Of a stretch of DNA of 64,000 nucleotides, positions 25,569-34,200 are shown piece by piece. The stretch comes from Chitinophaga sp. HK235 (GTDB lineage Bacteria; Bacteroidota; Bacteroidia; Chitinophagales; Chitinophagaceae): NCBI RefSeq assembly GCF_018255755.1, contig NZ_CP073766.1:682001-746000 (forward strand), written 5' to 3'. The position numbers and the translations under genes are program-made. How positions within the stretch are numbered: the first letter of the stretch is position 1; each line of letters starts with the position of its first letter. Under the pieces are notes generated by a model. The model was not told where the DNA came from and searched no databases. It saw only the letters and a program-made list of their open reading frames with translations.

Positions 25569-26102
25569 TTACTGCTTCAGCAGTTGTACTTCACATTGTA
25601 TCTTTACTTCATCGCTGACCATTACGCCACCGGCTTCTGTCGCGGCGTTCCATGTCAATCCGAAATCCTTGCGGTTGATTTTACCATTGATCGTAAAACC
25701 GGCTTTGGTATTGCCCCAGGGATCTTTTACAACGCCACCGAATTCAACATCCAGCTTCACGTTTTTAGTCACATCACGGATGGTCAGATCGCCATGCAGT
25801 ACATAAGAGCCGTCATTGTCCACACTTTCAATTTTGGTGGCTGCAAAACTGATGTTCCGGAACTTGTTGACATCAAAGAAGTCGGGGGAACGGAGGTGCT
25901 CATCACGCTGCGTATTGGCTGTGGTGATTGAATCCACATCAACCGTAGCAGTAGCTTTGGCGTTTAGAAAGTCTTCTCCTTCTGTTTCAGCTTCTACCCG
26001 GAAGTTGGTAAACCTGCCGGTAACATTGGTAATCATCAGGTGTCTGATCTTGAAAGAGAGTTCGCTGTGATCGGCGTCGGATACCCATTTTAGTTTTGCC
26101 AT
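25569..26102 (-). CDS. YceI-family lipid-binding protein
   Basis: The protein has 177 residues without an obvious signal peptide, so probably cytosolic, unlike the periplasmic E. coli YceI. The YceI beta-barrel blocks are visible: DADHSELSFKIRHLMITNVTG at the start, ATVDVDSITTANTQRDEHLRS, NISFAATKIE, and GDLTIRDVTKNVKLDVEFG near the middle. Family members bind isoprenoid-type molecules such as ubiquinone precursors. Its position before the quinone-stress-like operon on the same strand fits a role with quinones, but a palindrome separates them. Confidence 0.9.
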   Translation of the reverse strand: MAKLKWVSDADHSELSFKIRHLMITNVTGRFTNFRVEAETEGEDFLNAKATATVDVDSITTANTQRDEHLRSPDFFDVNKFRNISFAATKIESVDNDGSYVLHGDLTIRDVTKNVKLDVEFGGVVKDPWGNTKAGFTINGKINRKDFGLTWNAATEAGGVMVSDEVKIQCEVQLLKQ

Positions 26103-26489
26103 AATCGATGAGATGTTTTATTGATGATTAAATAGTTTGTCTTATTGACACTGCAAATTTCAGATAAAGTGCAGTGGGTTGAAATGGATAAAATAAACTT
26201 AATGATGTACAAAAATTTCCCGGACTGGTTAAATATAACGCTTTAGTAAGGAAGTATGCTGTCTCAGCTTATGTTTAAATTTTTTTGCATAATATAAACA
26301 TTATGCATGAAAAATTGTTCAATTGTGTTGAGGCTGTCGTCGCTGCTGCCGCTGACACCTCCATTGTACAAACAGGGGGATCACGCAGGATCAGTGATTC
26401 ACCTGTTGTGTCGTAGATTTTTTATCTTTTGCTGGCATTAAGGCAATTAAGAAGGTTGAACAAAAAGCAACAACCTTTATCTTTGTAAG
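26103..26489. other. Intergenic region between divergent yceI and exonuclease genes
   Basis: These 387 bases hold an 8-bp dyad (TGCATAAT at 26286-26293 with ATTATGCA at 26300-26307) and the exonuclease promoter at its right end. Two short overlapping frames start at 26303 and 26307 (37 and 44 codons); the latter has a hydrophobic start, but neither has a family match or composition that convinces. I see nothing else. Confidence 0.5.
26456..26485 (+). promoter_or_regulatory. Consensus promoter of the exonuclease gene
   Basis: A TTG at 26456-26458 (-33) and TATCTTTG at 26478-26485 (-7) are separated by 19 nt, matching the Bacteroidota consensus. The GTG start codon is at 26490, so the mRNA is predicted to be leaderless or to have a leader of a base or so. 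Confidence 0.7.
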
Positions 26490-27857
26490 GTGTACGCAAT
26501 AGTAGATATAGAAACCACAGGCGGCCATGCCAGCGCCAACGGAATTACCGAGATCGCCATCTACCTGTCTGATGGCCGGGAGGTCACCCAGCATTATCAG
26601 ACGCTGATTAATCCGGGTGTTCCTATTCCTTATTACATAGAATCACTGACGGGCATCACCAACAGTATGGTGGCAGAAGCTCCGCCCTTTGAAGCGGTGG
26701 CACCGATGATACATGGGCTGTTACAGGACCGGATCTTTGTAGCGCATAATGTCAACTTTGATTATTCCTTTGTAAAGCATCATCTGGCGGCTGCCGGCTT
26801 CGAACTGCAATGCAAAAAACTCTGTACTGTAAGGCTGGGCCGCAAAATCTTTCCGGGCCTGCCTTCGTATAGCCTGGGTAACTTCTGCCGGCATATGAAT
26901 ATTCCGGTCAACGGCCGCCACCGCGCCGGCGGCGATGCGGAAGCTACCGCCAAACTTTTTGCCCTGATGCTGCAGCATGACACAGAAAAGGCCATCGCCA
27001 CCGCCCTCAAAGTAGGCTCCAAAGAGCAGTTCCTGCCACCTAACCTGGAGCCGGAGGTGGTGAAACAGCTTCCGGAAGTACCGGGTGTCTATTATTTTCA
27101 TGATGTCAAAGGCAAAGTGGTGTATGTAGGAAAAGCCAAGGATATACGTAAACGTGTCAACAGTCATTTCTCCGGTCATAGCGCCAGCAGGCAGCGACAG
27201 AATTTCCTCCGGACAATCTTTAATATCACTTATCAGGAAACCGGTACGGAGCTGATGGCCTGTATCCTGGAGTCGGTGGAGATAAAGCGGCTCTGGCCGG
27301 CATTCAACCGTGCCCAGAAAAGGGTGGAGTTCCGCTACGGCTTCTATCTCTTTGAAGACCAGGAAGGGTACCTCCGGTTGGCAATCGAGAAAAGACGGAA
27401 GTTCAGTACGCCCGTACATGCTTTTAACATGCTGATAGACGGGCACCGGCTGCTGCGCGCCCTGATCAAACAATTTGAACTGTGTCCTAAGTTGTGTTTT
27501 CTGCAAAAGGGGGAGGGTACCTGTGCCGGTGTGACGGCTGCCACCTGCCATGGAGCCTGCGACAAACGGGAAGCCCCTGAAACCTATAACCAACGGGTGA
27601 AAGCGGCCATCGCTTTTTTGCAGGAGCAGCAACCGTCTGTAGTGATCATGGACAAAGGCCGCAATAGCGATGAACAAAGCTGTATCCTGCTGGAAAAAGG
27701 CCGGTTCTACGGTATGGGTTATGTGCCGGCACACCTCCGGGCTACTGACGCCGAAACGCTCAGGCCCCATCTCACACAATACCCGGAAAATGAAGTGATC
27801 ATTAGTTTGCTGCGGCCTTACGCTACAAACAGCAAACAATTATCATCCCCCCAATAA
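26490..27857 (+). CDS. DnaQ-like exonuclease fused to GIY-YIG (UvrC-like) nuclease
   Basis: The protein has 455 residues, start GTG at 26490. Residues 1-165 are a DEDDh 3'-5' exonuclease (VDIETTGG with Asp6 and Glu8, HNVNFDYSFV, and the HRAGGDAEATAKLF block with His and Asp). Residues about 190-270 are a GIY-YIG nuclease (VPGVYYFHDVKGKVVYVGKA), as in the UvrC N-terminus or Cho. The C-terminal 170 residues hold cysteines (CPKLCFLQKGEGTC, then CHGAC). The proofreading-type exonuclease joined to a UvrC-like incision domain suggests a DNA-repair enzyme that nicks and trims. It stands alone under its own promoter. Confidence 0.88.
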   Translation: MYAIVDIETTGGHASANGITEIAIYLSDGREVTQHYQTLINPGVPIPYYIESLTGITNSMVAEAPPFEAVAPMIHGLLQDRIFVAHNVNFDYSFVKHHLAAAGFELQCKKLCTVRLGRKIFPGLPSYSLGNFCRHMNIPVNGRHRAGGDAEATAKLFALMLQHDTEKAIATALKVGSKEQFLPPNLEPEVVKQLPEVPGVYYFHDVKGKVVYVGKAKDIRKRVNSHFSGHSASRQRQNFLRTIFNITYQETGTELMACILESVEIKRLWPAFNRAQKRVEFRYGFYLFEDQEGYLRLAIEKRRKFSTPVHAFNMLIDGHRLLRALIKQFELCPKLCFLQKGEGTCAGVTAATCHGACDKREAPETYNQRVKAAIAFLQEQQPSVVIMDKGRNSDEQSCILLEKGRFYGMGYVPAHLRATDAETLRPHLTQYPENEVIISLLRPYATNSKQLSSPQ

Positions 27858-27891
27858 AATCAACAAAAGGTAAAAAAATCAGAAGAATCAG

Positions 27892-27921
27892 TTTGAATCA
27901 TGCAAATCATAGTTACTTTTG
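27892..27921 (+). promoter_or_regulatory. Consensus promoter of purC
   Basis: TTTG at 27892-27895 (-33) and TACTTTTG at 27914-27921 (-7), spaced by 18 nt. The purC ATG is at 27976, leaving a leader of about 50 nt with no recognised riboswitch. Confidence 0.7.
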
Positions 27922-27975
27922 CACCTCGCAATTGTGATAATTAATCTGTGATATTCAATCTTTAATTAATAGTTC

Positions 27976-28905
27976 ATGTTAGAATCAAATTTCAAATTCC
28001 CGGGTCAGACCGCCTTTTACAAAGGGAAAGTACGTGATGTATACACCATTGAGGACAGACTCATGGTAATGGCCGTTAGTGACCGTATCTCCGCGTTTGA
28101 TGTGGTATTGCCCCGTCCTATTCCTTACAAAGGACAGGTACTGAACCAGGTAGCGGCCATCATGCTGGAAGCTACTAAGGATATCGTACCTAACTGGGTA
28201 AAAAGTACCCCGCTGCCTAACGTAACCATAGGTTTGAAATGCGAAACCTTCCCGGTAGAAATGGTAGTTCGCGGAAACCTCACCGGTCATGCGTGGAGAA
28301 CTTATAAAACCGGACAGCGTGTACTCTGTGGCGTTACTATGCCGGAAGGCCTGAAGGAAAATGACTTTTTCCCTGAGCCAATCATCACACCAACCACCAA
28401 AGCACATGAAGGTCACGATGAAGATATCTCCCGTGAAGAAATCATTGCCCAGGGTCTGGTGAGCAAAGAAGATTACGAGCAACTGGAAAAATACACCCTC
28501 GCGCTGTTTGCAAGAGGTAAGGAGCTGGCTGCACAACGTGGTCTGATCCTGGTAGATACCAAATATGAATTCGGTAAAATTGGTGACACCATCTACGTGA
28601 TCGATGAAATCCACACACCGGATTCTTCCCGTTACTTCTATGCTGAAGGTTACGAAGAAAATCAGCAAGCCGGCAAACAACAACGCCAGCTTAGCAAGGA
28701 ATTTGTTCGTGAATGGCTGATGGAAAACGGTTTCCAGGGTAAAGACGGTCAGCAGGTACCTGAAATGACCGACGCTTTCGTTAACAGCGTGAGCGAGCGT
28801 TATATCGAGCTGTTTGAGAACATCACCGGTCAGAAATTTGTGAAAGAAGATGTGACACCGGAAGAAGCAGAAGCGAAAATCGTCGCAGCGCTGAAACAAT
28901 TCTAA
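27976..28905 (+). CDS. purC: Phosphoribosylaminoimidazole-succinocarboxamide synthase
   Basis: The enzyme has 309 residues, of the longer SAICAR-synthase type. It joins CAIR and aspartate with ATP in step 8 of purine synthesis. Seen are the start FYKGKVRDVYTIEDRLMVMA (ATP-binding strands), VSDRISAFDVVLP, the signature VEMVVRGNLTGHAW, and LILVDTKYEFGKIGDTIYVI with DEIHTPDSSRY near residue 215. It is monocistronic with its own promoter and a terminator about 20 nt downstream. No other pur gene is in the window. Confidence 0.95.
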   Translation: MLESNFKFPGQTAFYKGKVRDVYTIEDRLMVMAVSDRISAFDVVLPRPIPYKGQVLNQVAAIMLEATKDIVPNWVKSTPLPNVTIGLKCETFPVEMVVRGNLTGHAWRTYKTGQRVLCGVTMPEGLKENDFFPEPIITPTTKAHEGHDEDISREEIIAQGLVSKEDYEQLEKYTLALFARGKELAAQRGLILVDTKYEFGKIGDTIYVIDEIHTPDSSRYFYAEGYEENQQAGKQQRQLSKEFVREWLMENGFQGKDGQQVPEMTDAFVNSVSERYIELFENITGQKFVKEDVTPEEAEAKIVAALKQF

Positions 28906-28928
28906 ACTGTCACAGACGCAAGATAAAG

Positions 28929-28970
28929 AAAAGACCCGGGCATGATCTGCATGCGCCGGGTCTTTTCTTT
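28929..28970 (+). terminator. Terminator after purC
   Basis: AAAAGACCCGGG at 28929-28940 pairs with CCGGGTCTTTT ending at 28966, plus an inner CATG/CATG, followed by CTTT. The T run at its end overlaps the -33 box of the next gene's promoter. Confidence 0.75.
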
Positions 28971-28998
28971 GATGCGTAATTCGATTGACTTATTTTTG
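28968..28998 (+). promoter_or_regulatory. Perfect consensus promoter of the ABC exporter
   Basis: TTTG at 28968-28971 and TATTTTTG at 28991-28998 with a 19-nt spacer. The start of transcription should fall near 29002, which excludes the upstream in-frame TTG at 28985 as the start codon and supports the TTG at 29015. Confidence 0.75.
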
Positions 28999-29014
28999 CA
29001 ATAAAGATATCCGA

Positions 29015-30811
29015 TTGAAACATTTAGCCGCACTCAATAAATACTTCATAGCCCAGAAATGGCGCCTTATCCTGGGACTGTTGTTTACCGCCATATCTAT
29101 CGTATTCAGCATTTTTCAGCCCATCATGGTCCGGCAGATCTTTGACCTGCTGTCGCATAACCTGGATGAGTACCGTATACTCAGTGACACCGGACTTAAA
29201 GGTGCCTTCCGGTCAGATTTCTCCCATATCCTGGCATTTTACGGCGTCAGCATTCTGGTCTTTGCTTTGCTGAGCGGTTTCTTTCTCTTCCTGCAAAGAC
29301 AGACGCTCATTGTGATGAGCCGTCATATTGAATATGACCTGAAGAATGAAATTTATCAGCACTACCAGCGGCTTGACCTCAACTTTTTCAAAATGCACCG
29401 TACCGGTGACCTCATGAGCCGTATTACGGAAGATGTTTCCCGGGTGCGGATGTACGTAGGGCCTGCCATTATGTATGCTTCCCGCACGGTGTTTCTGATT
29501 GTGATCATCGTATACCTGATGCTAAAGGTAAACCCGCTGCTGACACTGTATACATTATCGCCGTTGCCCTTTCTGGCCCTCATGATTTATTATGTGAACC
29601 GGGTTATCCATCGCAAAAGTGAGAAGATACAGGCTGAGCTGTCTAATATCACGTCTATTGCCCAGGAGTCCTATTCCGGCATACGGGTGATCAAATCCTA
29701 TGTACAGGAAGGAGCCAGTGGCCGGCATTTTGAAAGCGCGAGTGAAGCTTACAAGAACAGCTCCATCAGTCTGGCAAAAACGGACGCACTATTTCAACCC
29801 GCCATGGCACTGATGATCGGGCTGAGCGTTATCCTCACTATTTTTATTGGTGGTATACAGGTGATCGCTGGTAATATCACAGTGGGGAACCTGGCGGAGT
29901 TTGTGATTTATGTAAACATGCTGATGTTCCCGTTTTTATCTATCGGGCTGGTGGCAACGATGATACAGCGTGCGGCCGCCTCACAGCAACGCATAAACGA
30001 ATTTCTGCAGATTGAGCCGGGTATTAAAGATGAACCCGGTGCCCGGTCTGTGGAGCTCAACGGCACCATTCGCTTTGATCATGTAACGTTTACATACGCT
30101 CATACGGGTATCACCGCGTTAAAAGATGTCAACCTGCGTATTGAGGCTGGGCAGAAAGTGGCGATCATTGGCCGTACCGGTTCCGGGAAGAGTACGCTGG
30201 CACAGCTGCTGATCCGTATGTTTGATCCCCAGGAAGGTAAGGTAATGCTGGATGACCAGGATGTGCGTTACCTGCATCTGGAGCAGCTGCGTTCCCGGAT
30301 CAGTTATGTGCCGCAGGACGTGTTTCTGTTCTCTGATTCCATCGCCAACAACATCCGCTTTGGTGATCCTGCAGCTAATCTGCAGGCTGTCCGGCAAGCT
30401 GCCCGGCAGGCTTCGGTGGAGAAAGATATCCTTGGCTTTAATGAAGGTTTCGACACGGAGATAGGAGAGCGCGGCGTAACCCTCAGCGGTGGCCAGAAAC
30501 AACGTATATCCATCGCCCGTGCCCTCATCAAGGACCCTGGTATCATGATCTTTGATGACTGCCTCTCTGCCGTAGACGCCCGTACGGAAAAAGAGATCAT
30601 CGGTAACCTCTATGCCTATCTGAAGGATAAAACCGCGCTGATCATTACCCATCGTATCTTTTCACTTTTTGAGTTTGATAAGATCATTGTATTGGATGAA
30701 GGAAAGATAGTGGAAGAAGGGACACATGAAGAATTATTATCATTGAATGGTTACTATGCAGAGCTGTACGCAAGACAGCAATCCGGTGAAGACGAAAGTG
30801 TAACTGAGTAA
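29015..30811 (+). CDS. ABC exporter (fused membrane and ATPase domains)
   Basis: A homodimeric-type ABC exporter (MsbA/LmrA-like) of 598 residues from the TTG at 29015. Six membrane helices fill residues 1-320. The ATPase domain has Walker A GRTGSGKST at 386-394, the Q-loop YVPQDVFLF, the signature LSGGQKQ at about 490, and a switch His in IITHRIF. Walker B reads IMIFDDCLSAVD: the usual catalytic Glu is Asp, as in a known subset of exporters, which often act as halves of a heterodimer. No partner gene is adjacent. Substrate unknown; lipids or drugs are possible. Confidence 0.88.
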   Translation: MKHLAALNKYFIAQKWRLILGLLFTAISIVFSIFQPIMVRQIFDLLSHNLDEYRILSDTGLKGAFRSDFSHILAFYGVSILVFALLSGFFLFLQRQTLIVMSRHIEYDLKNEIYQHYQRLDLNFFKMHRTGDLMSRITEDVSRVRMYVGPAIMYASRTVFLIVIIVYLMLKVNPLLTLYTLSPLPFLALMIYYVNRVIHRKSEKIQAELSNITSIAQESYSGIRVIKSYVQEGASGRHFESASEAYKNSSISLAKTDALFQPAMALMIGLSVILTIFIGGIQVIAGNITVGNLAEFVIYVNMLMFPFLSIGLVATMIQRAAASQQRINEFLQIEPGIKDEPGARSVELNGTIRFDHVTFTYAHTGITALKDVNLRIEAGQKVAIIGRTGSGKSTLAQLLIRMFDPQEGKVMLDDQDVRYLHLEQLRSRISYVPQDVFLFSDSIANNIRFGDPAANLQAVRQAARQASVEKDILGFNEGFDTEIGERGVTLSGGQKQRISIARALIKDPGIMIFDDCLSAVDARTEKEIIGNLYAYLKDKTALIITHRIFSLFEFDKIIVLDEGKIVEEGTHEELLSLNGYYAELYARQQSGEDESVTE

Positions 30812-30889
30812 CAATCATAATCTTGTATATGCCCGGCCATAGCCCGTTACAGGGAAGTTTTATGTTTTTTCAAAATCATTTAAAAATAT

Positions 30890-30919
30890 TTTGATATTTG
30901 TAAAACAATAGTATATTTG
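30890..30919 (+). promoter_or_regulatory. Consensus promoter of the PUR protein gene
   Basis: TTTG at 30890-30893 and TATATTTG at 30912-30919, spaced by 18 nt, about 50 nt before the GTG at 30969. Confidence 0.65.
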
Positions 30920-30968
30920 TTCCTTATTGTAACAGGATTTGATTCGTTAACACTTAAATCTATCAACT

Positions 30969-31400
30969 GTGGCGTACGAAAACAACAATCAACAGGAAAG
31001 AAACAATGATAGCATCTTTTCTAAACGATTGAAAGCGGGCAAAAGAAGAACGTACTTCTTTGATGTAAAGACCACTCGGGGAAATGATTACTTTCTTACT
31101 ATTACGGAGAGTAAGAAACGTTTTAATGACAACGGTTATGACAGGCACAAGGTATTCCTGTACAAGGAGGACTTTAACAAGTTCCTGAATGCATTAACCG
31201 AAACTATCAACTATGTAAAAACAGAGTTGATGCCCGATTTCGATTTTGATGCCTACAATCACGATTATGTGCAGGAAGACCAGGAGGAAACAGACGGCGA
31301 CAATGAGGTATCCCGTACCGCAGATGTAGCAGTTTCCGCGCCGGTTGTTGCGGCATCCGCCCCAGCTTCACATAGCGCTGACGAGGTAGATAAATGGTAA
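30969..31400 (+). CDS. PUR family (DUF3276) nucleic-acid-binding protein
   Basis: The protein has 143 residues, start GTG at 30969. The PUR-alpha-like repeat covers about residues 14-90: IFSKRLKAGKRRTYFFDVK, NDYFLTITESKKRF and HKVFLYKEDFNKFLNAL. It folds as a Whirly-like beta sheet plus helix that binds single-stranded DNA or RNA. The tail from about 95 is acidic (QEDQEETDGDNE) and then Ala/Val/Ser-rich. The family is typical of Bacteroidota and spirochaetes. The gene stands alone and is followed by a strong bidirectional terminator. Confidence 0.88.
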   Translation: MAYENNNQQERNNDSIFSKRLKAGKRRTYFFDVKTTRGNDYFLTITESKKRFNDNGYDRHKVFLYKEDFNKFLNALTETINYVKTELMPDFDFDAYNHDYVQEDQEETDGDNEVSRTADVAVSAPVVAASAPASHSADEVDKW

Positions 31401-31464
31401 CGGTGATGCCTATGATGCCCTTCTGAAACCAACAAGAAAAATCATAGGTTTTCTTTTAACTTAT

Positions 31465-31515
31465 AAAGCGAATCGCCCATTGATACATATCAATGGGCGA
31501 TTCGCTTTTTTTGTT
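31465..31515. terminator. Bidirectional terminator between PUR gene and pgi
   Basis: AAAGCGAATCGCCCATTGAT at 31465-31484 pairs perfectly with 31489-31508 (20 bp, 4-nt loop) and is followed by a run of T on the plus strand. It lies between convergent genes. Confidence 0.85.
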
Positions 31516-31519
31516 GTGT

Positions 31520-33175
31520 TTATTGTTTTCTTAACTTCTTGAATGCGTTGATTAATCCGTTCGTACTGGCGTCGTGGTTAGTGATAAGCTCTTCGTTCTG
31601 CAGTTCAGGCAGGATTTTACCAGCGAGCTGTTTACCCAGTTCTACGCCCCATTGGTCGAAGCTGTAGATGTTCCAGATAACACCCTGTACAAATATTTTA
31701 TGTTCGTAGAAGGCGATCAGCATACCAAGGGAGCGGGGGGTGATTTCTTTCAGCAGGAAGGAGTTGGACGGGCGGTTGCCGGTAAATACTTTGTAGGGCA
31801 GTACCCGTTTGATTTCTTCTTCTGAAGTGTTGGCCTGTTTCAGTTCTGCCAGTACTTCCGCTTCGGTTTTACCATTCATAAGGGCTTCCGTTTGTGCGAA
31901 GAAGTTAGAGAGCAGTTTCACATGGTGGTCGCCGATAGGGTTGTGGCTGATGGCCGGTGCGATGAAGTCGCATGGAACCAGGCGGGTACCCTGATGTATC
32001 AATTGGTAAAACGCATGTTGACCGTTGGTGCCTGGTTCACCCCAAACGATAGGACCTGTTTCGTAATGTACAGGCTGGCCGTTGCGGTCTACATGTTTTC
32101 CGTTGCTCTCCATATTACCTTGCTGGAAGTAGGCAGGGAAACGGTGCATGTATTGATCATAAGGCAGGATAGCTTCAGTGGCTGCACCCAGGAAGTTGCA
32201 GTTCCAGATGCCTGCCAGCGCCATGATAGCAGGTATGTTTTCGGCCAGGGGTGTTTGTGTAAAGTGATTGTCGGCTGCATGTGCACCATTGAGCAGTTCG
32301 ATGAAATTTTCGTAACCGATCGTCAGTGCGATAGATAGGCCGATAGCGGACCACAGAGAATAACGGCCGCCAACCCAGTCCCAGAATTCAAACATGTTAT
32401 TGGGATCGATGCCGAAGGCTGTCACTGCTTTTTCGTTGGTAGATAAAGCAGCAAAATGTTTGGCAACGAATTTTTCGTCTTTAGCGTGTTCCAGGAACCA
32501 GTTCCGCGCAGTATGTGCGTTGGTCATGGTTTCCTGCGTGGTAAATGTTTTCGAAGCAATGAGGAAGAGCGTTTCATCAGGAGTGATGTGCTTCAGTGTT
32601 TCCGCAATGTGTGTGCCGTCAACGTTGGAAACGAAGAAAGGCTGGATGCCTGGCTTCCAGTAAGGTTTCAGGGCTTCGGTCACCATTACCGGACCCAGAT
32701 CAGAGCCACCGATACCGATGTTGACAATATAACGTATAGGCTTGCCCGTATAACCTTTCCATTCACCGGAATGTATCTGCCGGCAGATATGATCCATTTT
32801 ATTCAGGACGCCGAGTACGTCCGGCATAACATCGCGGCCGTCGAGCAGTACGGGTTTGCCGGAGAAGTTGCGCAGTGCGGTATGCAGTACGGCACGGTTT
32901 TCTGTGACGTTGATTTTTTCTGCATGGAACATGGCTTTGATGGCGTTGCTGACGCCGCTCTCTTCTGCCAGTGCCAGCAGCATGCTGCGGGTTTCTTCGG
33001 TTATCAGGTTCTTGGAATAGTCAAACAGGGTGTCCTCCAACTGAAGGGAAAACGTAGCAAAACGTTCTCTGTCTTCCATAAACAAGGTACGCATCTGTAC
33101 CTTTTTCATTTCATCGGCATGTTTTTGCAATGCCTGCCACGATTTCGTGGCTACAGGACTGATAGTAGGAAACAT
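31520..33175 (-). CDS. pgi: Glucose-6-phosphate isomerase
   Basis: The enzyme has 551 residues, the usual length. It interconverts glucose-6-phosphate and fructose-6-phosphate in the cytosol. Visible are the sugar-phosphate site GIGGSDLGPVMVTEAL near residue 154, SKTFTTQET near 208, DWVGGRYSLWSAIG near 267 (with the catalytic-loop Arg), the QGNMESNGKH block with the catalytic Glu near 355, and the C-terminal SFDQWGVELGK with the catalytic Lys. A TATTTTTG box at 33206-33199 (minus strand) lies about 24 nt before the ATG. It is alone in its transcription unit. Confidence 0.96.
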   Translation of the reverse strand: MFPTISPVATKSWQALQKHADEMKKVQMRTLFMEDRERFATFSLQLEDTLFDYSKNLITEETRSMLLALAEESGVSNAIKAMFHAEKINVTENRAVLHTALRNFSGKPVLLDGRDVMPDVLGVLNKMDHICRQIHSGEWKGYTGKPIRYIVNIGIGGSDLGPVMVTEALKPYWKPGIQPFFVSNVDGTHIAETLKHITPDETLFLIASKTFTTQETMTNAHTARNWFLEHAKDEKFVAKHFAALSTNEKAVTAFGIDPNNMFEFWDWVGGRYSLWSAIGLSIALTIGYENFIELLNGAHAADNHFTQTPLAENIPAIMALAGIWNCNFLGAATEAILPYDQYMHRFPAYFQQGNMESNGKHVDRNGQPVHYETGPIVWGEPGTNGQHAFYQLIHQGTRLVPCDFIAPAISHNPIGDHHVKLLSNFFAQTEALMNGKTEAEVLAELKQANTSEEEIKRVLPYKVFTGNRPSNSFLLKEITPRSLGMLIAFYEHKIFVQGVIWNIYSFDQWGVELGKQLAGKILPELQNEELITNHDASTNGLINAFKKLRKQ

Positions 33176-33198
33176 AATTTCTGTTATTAATTGCGCCT

Positions 33199-33206
33199 CA
33201 AAAATA
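33199..33206 (-). promoter_or_regulatory. -7 box of the pgi promoter
   Basis: The minus strand reads TATTTTTG, a full match to TAnnTTTG; the -33 element is not evident. Confidence 0.45.
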
Positions 33207-33229
33207 ATCTTTTACTTTTTATGATTGCG

Positions 33230-34036
33230 TTATGATCGCGGTTTCCTGTACAATTGCCAGGAAATAGCGATTGCGATAATACCGATGGCAATGATGCAGG
33301 TATGGATGATGGGTTGTTGTTCCATCATACCTGCATCTCTTCGTTTGATGAGTATGCCGTAAAAAGCCCATACTGCTACCAGTGCATGAATAATATTGTT
33401 TCTGCGCAGCACCATGATGATACTGATCAGTGTGCCGAGTGATATCATGCTGATAGTCCATACTATCTGAAACCCGCTGCTGCCGGCCCATCCGGTGTAT
33501 GTCAGCATAGTGGTGATGTTTGCAAGCGTAGCAATATTTACCCAGCCGAGGTAGAGACTGAAAGGAAAATAAATGAATAATTTTTCAGGTAGGGTAGCCG
33601 GTTTACTGGCGATTCCGACATTGATATGAATGATAAAAAGTGCCGCCAGCAGAATGAGTATAAGCCCAACAGTTACAGGTATCAGTTCATAATGCCAGGC
33701 GAAGAGCCAGGTAGTGTTGGCCACACAACTAATCAGAAACCATTCTTTCAGACAGTTCATCACATGAGCCAGTAGCCGGGGTTGTTTGCCGGAAAAGGCC
33801 AGCCATAACTGATATACTATAAAACATAATAACGATAGATAGATCAGGCCCCAGATGTAGAAAGTGAAAGGCGGCGGTGTAAAGAGGGTAGGGTATTCAT
33901 CTGAAACCTCTCTTATTTTTTTGCCGTTGATAGGCAGCAGCCATGCCAGCGCATTAGCGGCAAGCATGATGATAAAAGCCAGTGTATTAAAAACGGATTT
34001 GTTTTTATAGTGGAGGGTTTCATGGGATACCATCAT
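33230..34036 (-). CDS. TspO/MBR-like tryptophan-rich membrane protein
   Basis: The protein has 268 residues and seven or eight hydrophobic segments. The N-terminal half has FNTLAFIIMLAANALAWLLP, FTPPPFTFYIWGLIYLSL (the Pro/Trp pattern of TspO-related proteins) and many tryptophans, as in the tryptophan-rich sensory family. It is longer than classical TspO (about 155 residues), as are many Bacteroidota homologues. TspO binds porphyrins and sterols; whether this one does is unknown. It lies upstream of pgi on the same strand with a 54-nt gap containing the pgi promoter. Confidence 0.65.
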   Translation of the reverse strand: MMVSHETLHYKNKSVFNTLAFIIMLAANALAWLLPINGKKIREVSDEYPTLFTPPPFTFYIWGLIYLSLLCFIVYQLWLAFSGKQPRLLAHVMNCLKEWFLISCVANTTWLFAWHYELIPVTVGLILILLAALFIIHINVGIASKPATLPEKLFIYFPFSLYLGWVNIATLANITTMLTYTGWAGSSGFQIVWTISMISLGTLISIIMVLRRNNIIHALVAVWAFYGILIKRRDAGMMEQQPIIHTCIIAIGIIAIAISWQLYRKPRS

Positions 34037-34186
34037 GTAGCAGAAACTTTTTTTATATTAAGTTTTTTGATATTATGGATATGGTTACCAGCAGATTCAG
34101 CAAAAATTATGCTAAAGCTGTGTTAAATGATAGCAGTATCAACCGGTAGAATTGTATTGACATTAGCAGAATTGTACATTTTTCCT

Positions 34187-34194
34187 TACATTTG
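34187..34194 (+). promoter_or_regulatory. -7 box of the prfB promoter
   Basis: TACATTTG lies 6 nt before the prfB ATG at 34201, so the transcript probably begins within 1-3 nt of the start codon. The -33 position is not a good match. Confidence 0.45.
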
Positions 34195-34200
34195 CCCGCT

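Noticed and set aside
26303..26441. Two short overlapping frames before the exonuclease gene
   Set aside because: Only 37-44 codons, no family motif, overlapping in two frames, and placed beside a promoter; not supported as genes.
26721..27839. Minus-strand open frame of 372 codons opposite the exonuclease/GIY-YIG gene
   Set aside because: The plus strand carries conserved motifs through the whole region, and the antisense translation shows none.
28985..29014. Upstream TTG as start of the ABC exporter
   Set aside because: It lies before and within a consensus promoter (-33 at 28968, -7 at 28991), so it would not be transcribed; the TTG at 29015 fits instead.
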